A stretch of DNA of 6,012 bases, taken from positions 1-6,012 of the forward strand of contig JAGLNB010000115.1 of the NCBI GenBank assembly GCA_023139715.1. Reading direction: 5' to 3'. The position numbers and the translations under genes are program-made. The stretch is from Planctomycetota bacterium. Lineage in GTDB: Bacteria; Planctomycetota; Phycisphaerae; Sedimentisphaerales; Anaerobacaceae. A model generated the notes under the pieces. That model saw only the letters and a program-made list of their open reading frames with translations, was not told where the DNA came from and did not search any database. Position 1 is the stretch's first letter. Every line of letters starts with the position of its first letter. Shown one piece after another: positions 1-5,701 of the stretch.

Positions 1-211
1 GTTAAATTCATTGAAAGCGGCTGGTACGCAGTCATACAGGCATATGGACAAAACTAATGTTGGGTGGGCTGATGGACATGCCTCGTCGCAAAAACAGCTT
101 TATGTTGAATCTGCATCTTCTGTAAAAAATAAACTTGAGAACTATAACAAAAAAGCAGAAAATAAAGTCGGCTTTCTTTCGCCTGACAATAGTGCTTACG
201 ATTTGAAGTGA
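1..211 (+). CDS. Pseudopilin-like H-X9-DG domain protein, C-terminal part (5' end outside window)
   Basis: The frame is open from base 2 with no in-frame stop upstream, so this is the last ~69 residues of a gene starting before the window. It contains a histidine followed by exactly nine residues and then Asp-Gly (RHMDKTNVGWADGH), which is the prepilin-type processing-associated H-X9-DG motif. The tail (GFLSPDNSAYDLK) also matches that family. Known family members have a type IV pilin-like N-terminal methylation/cleavage signal and a hydrophobic helix, and occur in many copies in Planctomycetes and Lentisphaerae; that N-terminus is not visible here. The role is probably an exported pseudopilin-like surface or secretion component, but the family function is poorly known. 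The stop codon lies inside the start of the next gene (GTGA overlap), suggesting translational coupling with comF. The first TTG or ATG in the window is not a real start. Confidence 0.85.
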   Translation, partial: LNSLKAAGTQSYRHMDKTNVGWADGHASSQKQLYVESASSVKNKLENYNKKAENKVGFLSPDNSAYDLK

Positions 212-969
212 TTGTGAATACAATAAAATTGAAACAAACCGCTATCCTTACTTTGCAAGGCCTAAATCAGCTTCTTTGGCCAGCTGTTTGCATAAGTTGC
301 GGCGAAAGCATCTGCGAAACCGACAATAATCTCTGCGAAAATTGCTGGAACGAACTTCTAATTTGCACATCAGCTGATTACTGCCGGAGATGTGGAAGAG
401 ATGCGAGTAAATACGCTATTCTTGAGGGTGTCTGTCCGCAATGTCAGGGCGAAAAAATGTATTTCGACCAAATAGCGAGAAGTGGTATCTATGCAGATGC
501 TTTAAGAAAAATGCTCCTTGCTTTCAAGCTGAAGGGGCGAACGGAACTGGATTTGGTACTTGGCTTTTTGGCAAACGCTGCTTTGCAGGGCAGCGGTTTT
601 GAAAACAAAATTGATTTTTTTGTTCCTGTTCCGTTGCACTGGTTTAGACGGTTAACACGCGGCTATAATCAATCTTTACTCCTGGCAAAAAGATTGAAAC
701 ATCCTACTGCAAAAATTAATACTGATCTTGTTCGGCTTCGTCGTACAAGTTTGCAAACAACAATGGCTAATCCATCAAAGCGAGCTGCCAATGTGAAAGG
801 GGCTTTTGCAGTTCGGCTTGGCCATGATTTTGCCGGCAAAAATATATGTTTGATTGATGATATTAAAACTACCGGTGCTACGTTGAACGAATGTGCAAAA
901 ACACTAAGGCAGGCAGGAGCAGCAGAAGTTTTTGCTCTGGTACTGGCCGTTGTTAACCAAAACAGTTGA
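208..969 (+). CDS. comF: ComF-family phosphoribosyltransferase-like protein
   Basis: This 253-residue protein has the usual ComF length and order. A cysteine-rich N-terminal zinc-binding region has C28-x2-C31, C43-x2-C46, C59-x2-C62 and C76-x2-C79. It is followed by a type I phosphoribosyltransferase fold with VPVPLH at 139-144 and RGYNQ at 151-155. The PRPP-binding loop LIDDIKTTGAT is at 215-225, including the two acidic residues and the TTGAT phosphate loop. In the known family, ComF is a cytoplasmic protein needed for natural transformation in Bacillus and Haemophilus, where it acts with the DNA-uptake and helicase machinery; its enzymatic substrate is not established. The start is taken as GTG at 208, overlapping the upstream stop; no clear Shine-Dalgarno is visible, which fits coupling to the pilin-like gene. 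A second GTG at 214 is an alternative. A strong hairpin follows the stop. Confidence 0.92.
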   Translation: MIVNTIKLKQTAILTLQGLNQLLWPAVCISCGESICETDNNLCENCWNELLICTSADYCRRCGRDASKYAILEGVCPQCQGEKMYFDQIARSGIYADALRKMLLAFKLKGRTELDLVLGFLANAALQGSGFENKIDFFVPVPLHWFRRLTRGYNQSLLLAKRLKHPTAKINTDLVRLRRTSLQTTMANPSKRAANVKGAFAVRLGHDFAGKNICLIDDIKTTGATLNECAKTLRQAGAAEVFALVLAVVNQNS

Positions 970-979
970 TATTATTACA

Positions 980-1008
980 TTGGCAGTAGCCGTGACGGCT
1001 ACTGCTAA
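980..1008. terminator. Hairpin between convergent genes, probable bidirectional terminator
   Basis: A 10-bp perfect inverted repeat, GCAGTAGCCG (983-992) and CGGCTACTGC (996-1005), surrounds a 3-base TGA loop. It extends outward by a G-T wobble and two T-A pairs. It begins 10 bases after the comF stop and ends just before the end of the minus-strand regulator gene, the normal place for a shared terminator. On the + strand a short T-run follows only at 1022-1026, and the minus side is AT-rich rather than a clean T-tract, so rho-independent activity is likely but not textbook. Confidence 0.75.
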
Positions 1009-1015
1009 ACAATTG

Positions 1016-1792
1016 TCATAATTTTTCGTATCTTATCACAGCTCGATATATGCCGTTGATACGTTCGCTTTCAACTATCATAGGTGAATAGCTTTCATTG
1101 CGTGGCTGAAGTCGAATTTTATTGTCCGTCTCAAAAAACACCCGCTTAAAACTTGTTTCGTGCGGCATCGCAAAGCGAACAAAGCAATCATCGCCATTTC
1201 GCACTTCGGCTGCCGGCGAAAAAACCACTATATCTTCCTGATTGAATTTCGGCTCCATCGAGTCTCCAACGATGCGAACAGCGAAGGCGTTAGGGTCGTG
1301 CAAATCAGGGCAGCGAACATAATCATCAGCCATGCCAACCGGATAGTCCAAATCATTAAAATCGGTTGGATAGCCGGCTGCGACTTTGTTTATAACCGGA
1401 ACCAATCGGCCGGCAGCAAGAGGCGAGATGTCTTTTTCCATGCCCAATTCACTGCCTACAAGAAGCTCATTAAGTTTAGATATATCAGCTTTCTGATTAA
1501 TAAGATTTTTGATAAATTTTCGCCATTTTTTATTTTCCGCATCGGTTGATTCGTATTCCTGGCGAATATCGGAAGGCAGTCGCTCCATGTGAGCGATGTG
1601 TACAAGCAGGCCTGACTCAAAGCTAAGCATTCTCTCAAGTTTTATCAGCAGCTCATCGCTCGGTGGATTCTTAACTTTGCCGGTTTCAATAGTTGACAAA
1701 TACGGCTTGGAGAATCCGATACGAGCACTGACATCATCCAGTGTTAGATTCAGCTGCTCACGCTTTTGTCTTATTATTTGGCCTAATGACAT
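1016..1792 (-). CDS. XRE-family transcriptional regulator with LexA/CI-like S24 peptidase domain
   Basis: This 258-residue protein has an N-terminal XRE/Cro-CI helix-turn-helix at about residues 4-60 (LTLDDVSARIGFSKPYLSTIETG forms the core), a charged linker, and a C-terminal S24 peptidase fold from about 128. The self-cleavage machinery looks intact: Ala139-Gly140 in VAAGYP as the scissile bond, Ser178 in GDSMEP as nucleophile and Lys216 in SFKRVF as the general base, with spacing close to LexA and lambda CI. In that family RecA-ssDNA, or another signal, triggers autocleavage and derepression. It is not LexA itself, because LexA has a winged helix and is shorter. The gene starts 20 bases after the DUF1638 stop, so it is probably the second gene of that operon. 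The ATG has a weak GGGA-type ribosome site about 6 bases upstream. No phage genes lie nearby. The targets are unknown. Confidence 0.9.
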   Translation of the reverse strand: MSLGQIIRQKREQLNLTLDDVSARIGFSKPYLSTIETGKVKNPPSDELLIKLERMLSFESGLLVHIAHMERLPSDIRQEYESTDAENKKWRKFIKNLINQKADISKLNELLVGSELGMEKDISPLAAGRLVPVINKVAAGYPTDFNDLDYPVGMADDYVRCPDLHDPNAFAVRIVGDSMEPKFNQEDIVVFSPAAEVRNGDDCFVRFAMPHETSFKRVFFETDNKIRLQPRNESYSPMIVESERINGIYRAVIRYEKL

Positions 1793-1812
1793 AATAATCC
1801 CAAGTTATATTT

Positions 1813-2556
1813 TTATGTTAAATTAAAGGAACACTTTTTACACTCAGTTTTTATAATTGTCTGTCCGGTCAGGTCTTCAGCAATTTGTTGGCCTGGTTTT
1901 ACCATTAAAAATTCACTTTCATTCCAATCGCCATCGAGAAGTTTTTGCATAAGAGATGAACTTCCCTTTACTTCTTTGTAATTCCATCTCAGAAAATCAG
2001 CACATTCTTTTGTGTATTTTTTATATTTTTCAGCATCACCAAATCCCCAGTCAATATAAGCTGCGCAATTGTATTGGTTTATCCATGCTTGTTCAATACC
2101 CATTAGGTATTTAGCTTTATTTTTGCTGTATTTTTGCTCATATTCTTTAATTGTTCGTTCATAACGCTGCTTTCCCGGCTGATTGCCGGCATCTATCCAT
2201 CCGGGACTATACCAGTAAGTACGGCTATGCTCATCAAAATGTTGCTGATATTTTTTTCGTGAGCCGAGCAAGAGCGTAATGCAATCATGGGCATGCGGAA
2301 CAACAAAAGGTATTTTAGCACTCAGGCCGATTATGCCATTGCTGCAAAGGCCATACCCGAGTAGCGAAGCATCATAGGCAATCCCCTGATTGTTATGGGT
2401 GTTATTGAGTTTATCTTGGACTGCGGTGAAAAGATTATTTTGCGTATCGTGCAAGCCCTGCGGAATTAAAACCACATCTATAGTATTTTTTGACCTGGCA
2501 GCGCAAAAATACGCTTCTTTCTTCATTACCTCACATACTATAAATTGAAGCTTCAC
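1813..2556 (-). CDS. DUF1638 domain protein
   Basis: This 247-residue protein matches DUF1638 along its whole length. It has an N-terminal strand with Cys8 (FIVCEVMKKE), the IPQGLHD motif (31-37), YGLCSNGIIGL (68-78) with Cys71, VPHAHDCITLLLGSRKKY (86-103) with His90-Asp91-Cys92, a TYWYSPGWI segment (113-121) and a late MVKPGQ motif. It is soluble, with no signal peptide. The biochemical function of the family is not established; members are common in anaerobes and often lie near corrinoid or methyltransferase genes, which are absent here. The conserved Cys/His set suggests a metal or cofactor site (inference). The GTG start is preferred over the ATG at codon 11 because the family pattern begins before that ATG and because a promoter lies just upstream. 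The C-terminus carries an additional Cys239-x2-Cys242 pair. It is followed at 20 bases by the S24 regulator, a likely operon partner. Confidence 0.88.
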   Translation of the reverse strand: MKLQFIVCEVMKKEAYFCAARSKNTIDVVLIPQGLHDTQNNLFTAVQDKLNNTHNNQGIAYDASLLGYGLCSNGIIGLSAKIPFVVPHAHDCITLLLGSRKKYQQHFDEHSRTYWYSPGWIDAGNQPGKQRYERTIKEYEQKYSKNKAKYLMGIEQAWINQYNCAAYIDWGFGDAEKYKKYTKECADFLRWNYKEVKGSSSLMQKLLDGDWNESEFLMVKPGQQIAEDLTGQTIIKTECKKCSFNLT

Positions 2557-2578
2557 GATAAAATCTGCCTAAAGTTTA

Positions 2579-2607
2579 AGTATAAACGGGAAAAATATTA
2601 CAAGCAA
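2579..2607 (-). promoter_or_regulatory. Sigma70-type promoter for the DUF1638-regulator operon
   Basis: Reading the minus strand, a -35 box TTGCTT (2602-2607) and a -10 box TATACT (2579-2584) are separated by exactly 17 bases. Transcription would start near 2572, about 15 bases before the GTG start of the DUF1638 gene, giving a short leader with an AGG at a plausible ribosome-site position. The rest of the 169-base gap (2557-2725) shows no gene and no convincing terminator. Confidence 0.6.
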
Positions 2608-2610
2608 TAT
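2595..2610. promoter_or_regulatory. Imperfect dyad over the -35 box, candidate operator
   Basis: The minus-strand sequence ATATTGCTTGTAATAT is an imperfect palindrome with ATATT/AATAT arms and one extra inner C-G pair (6 of 8 pairs match). It covers the -35 box of the DUF1638-regulator promoter, where a repressor would act. An adjacent GTTAAC palindrome lies at 2611-2616. Short AT-rich dyads arise easily by chance, so assignment to the S24 regulator is only a hypothesis. Confidence 0.22.
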
Positions 2611-2725
2611 GTTAACACTGCGTAGATAGCGTCCAAAACTTGAAGTCAGCTACCCACACCCCCGCATAAGTATATTGGCGTACAACTTTCAAAAACCTCT
2701 TATATGCCCCTGCATCTTACAGCTT

Positions 2726-4096
2726 TTATATTGATTTGCCAAGCAATTTACCAATTTCAGAAATTTTTTCTTTGAGTAAATTTTCGCTATTGGCCTCGAT
2801 ATTCAGTCGCAAAAACGGCTCAGTGTTGCTTGGCCGGCAATTAAACCACCAGTCTTTGTATAAAACGGTAACTCCGTCCAGATAGTCGATTTGGCCGTCG
2901 TGATATTTTCTGGCGAGTCCTTCCATCATAGTTTTTTTGTCATCTACTTCGAAATTCATTTCGCCGCTATTGGCGTATCTGCGAAGCGGCTCGACAAGTT
3001 CACTAATTGTTCCTGATGCGGTACTGGCAATGTTTAGCATGTGCACGAACGTAATCATGCCTGAATCGGCGTAATAATTATCTCTATAGTAAAAATGTCC
3101 CGAAAGTTCGCCACCAAATACAGCATGCGAATCCCGCAGGGCTTTTTTCATAAACGAATGCCCAACTCGCTCTCTGCGTGGTGTGCCGCCATTTTTTAAA
3201 ATTTCTTCGGAAACAACCAAACTGCTCCTCAAATCGTAAACGATAGCAGAGCCCGGCTGGATTTTCAGAAAATATGGTGCCATTAAAGCTGTCAGCAAAT
3301 CACATCCAATCGAATCACCTTTCTCATCGACCATCATTAATCTGTCGGCATCACCATCGAAGCAAACTCCGAAATCGCATTTTTCTTTTTTTACAGCCGC
3401 TTTGACTTCTGCGAGATTTTCCTCGACGAGCGGATTTGGCTCATGTTTGAAAGAACAGTTATGCTCAAAGTTCAGCGGAATTATTTCTATCGGTAAATCA
3501 CCGAAGAGAGCCGGCACCATTTTCCCAGCCATTCCATTGGAAGCATCGATAGCGATTTTTAATTTTTTGACATTTGGCCGCAGAAATTTTAATACGTGAT
3601 TTTTATATTCGTTAGTTAAATTATATTTTTCTATTGAGCCGCTGCATTTGCCCTTTGTGTGTAGCAGTGCCGTTGCGATGTGTTCTATGTCTTTTAAGCC
3701 GGTATCTGCACTGACTGGCTTGGCCTTGAGACCTGATATTTTGAAACCGTTATATTTGGCCGGATTGTGCGATGCAGTAACCTGCACACCGCCGCACGTG
3801 CCAAAATAATTAATTGCAAAATATATTTGTGGCGTATCAATCATTCCAATATCGATTACATTTGCCCCAGCTGAATTCATCCCCTCTATCAGCGCTTTTG
3901 TGATTGATTTGCCGTGCGTTCTCATATCACGGCCAACGCAGATTGATTGGGAATTGGCCTGGCCACGCTCATAGCCGTGGAGCATTGAACGCAGAAATCG
4001 AGCTGACGAATAGCCGATTTTCCATGCATCCTCTTCGTTGATTTGGTCGGGATAAATACCCCTTATATCGTATGCTTTGAAGATTGCAGAATCCAT
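2726..4096 (-). CDS. Phosphomannomutase/phosphoglucomutase (alpha-D-phosphohexomutase family)
   Basis: This 456-residue cytoplasmic enzyme interconverts hexose 6-phosphate and 1-phosphate, feeding nucleotide-sugar synthesis for polysaccharide, cell-envelope or glycogen metabolism. All four family motifs are present in order: the phosphoserine loop TASHNP with Ser109, the metal loop DGDADR (247-252), the sugar-binding loop GGELSGH (328-334), and the C-terminal phosphate-binding RPSNTEPFLRL (421-431). The N-terminal FKAYDIRGIYPDQ is typical of the bifunctional PMM/PGM type (as in Pseudomonas AlgC or ManB) rather than GlmM, and the length is normal. Preference for mannose or glucose cannot be read from sequence alone. 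The ATG at 4096 has AAGGA 9 bases upstream and its own promoter, so the gene appears to be transcribed alone. A weak 4-bp hairpin downstream is not a convincing terminator. Confidence 0.94.
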   Translation of the reverse strand: MDSAIFKAYDIRGIYPDQINEEDAWKIGYSSARFLRSMLHGYERGQANSQSICVGRDMRTHGKSITKALIEGMNSAGANVIDIGMIDTPQIYFAINYFGTCGGVQVTASHNPAKYNGFKISGLKAKPVSADTGLKDIEHIATALLHTKGKCSGSIEKYNLTNEYKNHVLKFLRPNVKKLKIAIDASNGMAGKMVPALFGDLPIEIIPLNFEHNCSFKHEPNPLVEENLAEVKAAVKKEKCDFGVCFDGDADRLMMVDEKGDSIGCDLLTALMAPYFLKIQPGSAIVYDLRSSLVVSEEILKNGGTPRRERVGHSFMKKALRDSHAVFGGELSGHFYYRDNYYADSGMITFVHMLNIASTASGTISELVEPLRRYANSGEMNFEVDDKKTMMEGLARKYHDGQIDYLDGVTVLYKDWWFNCRPSNTEPFLRLNIEANSENLLKEKISEIGKLLGKSI

Positions 4097-4105
4097 TTTA
4101 TCTAT

Positions 4106-4110
4106 TCCTT
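4106..4110 (-). promoter_or_regulatory. Ribosome binding site of the phosphohexomutase gene
   Basis: AAGGA on the minus strand lies 9 bases before the ATG and supports that start. Confidence 0.6.
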
Positions 4111-4136
4111 TATTTTTAGAACACCACCAGCCGCTT

Positions 4137-4166
4137 ACTATACACTGTAATTGCTTATAATGTCAA
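4137..4166 (-). promoter_or_regulatory. Sigma70-type promoter of the phosphohexomutase gene
   Basis: Reading the minus strand, a consensus -35 box TTGACA (4161-4166) and a -10 box TATAGT (4137-4142) are separated by 18 bases. Transcription would start near 4130, giving a leader of about 34 bases that contains the AAGGA ribosome site. The remaining gap towards the ccdA-like gene (4167-4266) shows no clear terminator or gene. Confidence 0.65.
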
Positions 4167-4266
4167 TGGCCAATACAACAAGCAGTGGGGTGCCGAAACG
4201 GTTTAAGGATGCCACAAAGCTGAAAAAATACGCTAAAATGAGGTTAAATTCACAGATGATTTGCAT

Positions 4267-4965
4267 TTATGGGGCGATATAAATGAGGTATATTCCTGCT
4301 AATAGGATAAGAACGCCGCAGATTTTCTTTAGGATAATTGTGCTGGTTGATTTTTCGTTCCAGTTCATATACCGTTGGACTACTTCGGTGCAGGTTCCGG
4401 CCATTATAATGACTGAACAATGACCTACGCCATACATTATAAGCAGCAGAACGCCGTAGAACAATCTGGTAGTGGCCAATTTGAATGTAACCGCCAGCAT
4501 TGGAGCCATATAGGCAAATGTGCAGGGCCCTAAGGCAACCCCAAAAACAAGCCCCAAAACAAAAGCTGCAAGCAGCCCTTTTCTTTTCATACCAACTTTC
4601 CCCGCCCCCGGCCATGGTATGGATATAACTTCCAGAAAATGCAATCCTACAAGAAAGAAAATTACAGCTACAAAATAATTTCCATATTTTCCCACATCTC
4701 CCATCATTTTGCCTGCTGCCGCTGTTATCACTCCGATGCCGGCTATTGTAATCAATATGCCCGTGGCGAACAGCAATGATATAACGAAAGCTCGTTTGGC
4801 TGATATGCGTCCTTGCTCGTCAATAAAGCCGACGATTAGCGGAATACTCGCCAGGTGGCAGGGGCTAAGCAATATACTCAAAACACCCCAAGTGAAAGCT
4901 GCTGCGATTGCGAGTGTCGCTGAACCTTCAATTGCATTTGTTAATATTGTAAAAAGTTCCTGCAT
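4267..4965 (-). CDS. CcdA/DsbD-type transmembrane thiol-disulfide carrier
   Basis: This 232-residue protein is predicted to have six membrane helices (about residues 14-45, 59-83, 94-115, 129-158, 165-190 and 209-230), the size and plan of CcdA or the DsbD transmembrane domain. The two redox cysteines lie in the expected motifs: Cys36 in LSPCHLASIPLI in the first helix and Cys148 in ALGPCTFAYMAP in the fourth. In this family the pair carries electrons from cytoplasmic thioredoxin to thiol proteins outside the membrane. The first motif is SPCHLAS rather than the SPCxLP form usual in cytochrome c-linked CcdA. Additional cysteines at 183, 192 and 216 are not part of the known mechanism. Its ATG overlaps the stop of the upstream thioredoxin gene by one base (TAATG), so the two are translationally coupled. 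It is the last gene of the redox operon; no cytochrome c maturation genes are nearby. Confidence 0.9.
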   Translation of the reverse strand: MQELFTILTNAIEGSATLAIAAAFTWGVLSILLSPCHLASIPLIVGFIDEQGRISAKRAFVISLLFATGILITIAGIGVITAAAGKMMGDVGKYGNYFVAVIFFLVGLHFLEVISIPWPGAGKVGMKRKGLLAAFVLGLVFGVALGPCTFAYMAPMLAVTFKLATTRLFYGVLLLIMYGVGHCSVIIMAGTCTEVVQRYMNWNEKSTSTIILKKICGVLILLAGIYLIYIAP

Positions 4966-5426
4966 TATTTGGTCCCGTCAAATTCAACACCAAGCTCTTT
5001 CCATTTAGTTAGAATGTCCTTTTTTGAAAGGAATCCTTCGTGCCGAAACAGCTCTTTGCCTGATGCATCGAAAAATATCTGAGTTGGAATAATCCGAATT
5101 GCGTATTTTTTTGCTGCATCGGAATTTTTCCATACGTCAAAAAATTCAACTTCAAATTTATTCGCATATTCTTGTTTTAATTCTTCAAGAATTGGAGCCA
5201 TCATTTTGCAGGGTATGCATTTATCAGCACCGAGGTCAATCAGCCTCGGCAGCAGTTTTGCGTTTTGCAGAATTTGCGTAGCAGCATTAGGTTCAACAAT
5301 TGTAGCTGGTGGATTAGCTGGCATCGGTTCTGTAATGAGAGGACAGCATCTGCGTTTAAGAGTAATTGTTAGAACTATCGCAATTGCTAATATGGAAACT
5401 ATGATTATTTTTTCTGTTTTTTTCAT
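4965..5426 (-). CDS. Membrane-anchored thioredoxin-family protein (CIPC active site)
   Basis: This 153-residue protein has a short basic N-terminus (MKKTEK), one hydrophobic segment at about 7-23 followed by KRR, a proline-rich linker, and a thioredoxin domain from about 48. The active site is Cys70-Ile-Pro-Cys73 (DKCIPCKMMAPIL), and the cis-proline is Pro114 in IIPTQIFF. The hydrophobic segment is probably a signal anchor placing the domain outside the cytoplasmic membrane; there is no clear signal peptidase or lipobox site, although Cys27-Cys28 follows it. The CIPC sequence replaces the CGPC of general thioredoxin. It is coupled by one base to the ccdA-like gene, which would be its electron donor. 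Its ATG lies 11 bases after the previous gene, whose TAG stop is embedded in the ribosome site (TAGGC). It is probably a dedicated reductase for an external partner; the target is unknown. Confidence 0.88.
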   Translation of the reverse strand: MKKTEKIIIVSILAIAIVLTITLKRRCCPLITEPMPANPPATIVEPNAATQILQNAKLLPRLIDLGADKCIPCKMMAPILEELKQEYANKFEVEFFDVWKNSDAAKKYAIRIIPTQIFFDASGKELFRHEGFLSKKDILTKWKELGVEFDGTK

Positions 5427-5437
5427 ATTAATTTCGC

Positions 5438-5671
5438 CTAAAAGAGCATTTTCTTTATTTCTTCTATTGCCAGCACTTTGCCAACTGTTTTTACCTGGCC
5501 ATCAATAACAAGGGCAGGAGTCATCATTACTCCAAACTTCATAATCTCATTAATGTCTGTGATTTTTTCGATTTCGTATTCAGCGTCTAAATCAGCCGCA
5601 GCAGTTTTCGCATTTTCCGCCAGCTTTTTGCATTTAGGGCAACCCGTCCCAAGAATCTGTATTTTTTTCAT
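5438..5671 (-). CDS. Small thioredoxin-fold protein (redox-active disulfide protein family)
   Basis: This complete 77-residue protein is made of little more than one glutaredoxin/thioredoxin fold. It has beta-strand MKKIQILGTG, active site Cys11-Pro-Lys-Cys14, a helix, a second strand, and the cis-proline in MMTPALVIDG (Thr51-Pro52), followed by VKTVGKV and a final helix. This matches the small thioredoxin family of the archaeal MTH895 and Thermotoga TM0996 type, often annotated 'redox-active disulfide protein 2'. It has no signal peptide, so it should act in the cytoplasm. Such proteins are commonly encoded beside YraQ/DUF318 permeases, as here. It could pass electrons to the ccdA-like carrier or serve the permease directly (inference). 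Its ATG has a good ribosome site. Confidence 0.9.
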   Translation of the reverse strand: MKKIQILGTGCPKCKKLAENAKTAAADLDAEYEIEKITDINEIMKFGVMMTPALVIDGQVKTVGKVLAIEEIKKMLF

Positions 5672-5679
5672 AACTATTA

Positions 5680-5686
5680 CCTTTTT
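5680..5686 (-). promoter_or_regulatory. Ribosome binding site of the small thioredoxin-fold gene
   Basis: AAAAAGG on the minus strand lies 8 bases before the ATG at 5671, in the 30-base gap after the permease stop, and fixes that start. Confidence 0.6.
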
Positions 5687-5701
5687 TTATAACCATATTT
5701 T

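Noticed and set aside
1160..1549. A 129-codon plus-strand open frame inside the S24 regulator gene.
   Set aside because: It is fully antisense to a gene with clear domains and catalytic residues, and its translation has no recognisable motif or ribosome site.
1016..1792. Prophage remnant signalled by a CI-like repressor.
   Set aside because: No integrase, Cro-like divergent gene, attachment repeat or other phage gene is visible; neighbours are ordinary chromosomal genes.
2700..2725. Possible terminator after the phosphohexomutase gene (ATGC-CCCT-GCAT hairpin).
   Set aside because: The stem has only four base pairs and the following T-run on the minus strand is several bases away, so it is too weak to call.
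4160..4282. A 40-residue plus-strand frame between the phosphohexomutase promoter and the end of the ccdA-like gene, with a lysine-rich middle (RFKDATKLKKYAK).
   Set aside because: It has no ribosome site, starts inside the promoter of the divergent gene, overlaps the ccdA-like gene antisense and resembles no family I recognise. A TATAAT at 4156-4161 has no matching -35. Most likely chance.
4250..4615. A 121-codon minus-strand open frame overlapping the ccdA-like gene in another frame.
   Set aside because: It is an alternative-frame reading of a convincing six-helix membrane protein gene with both redox cysteine motifs.
5206..5508. A 100-codon plus-strand frame antisense to the two thioredoxin genes.
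   Set aside because: It crosses two well-supported genes and their junction; its hydrophobic stretch mirrors the signal-anchor coding sequence.
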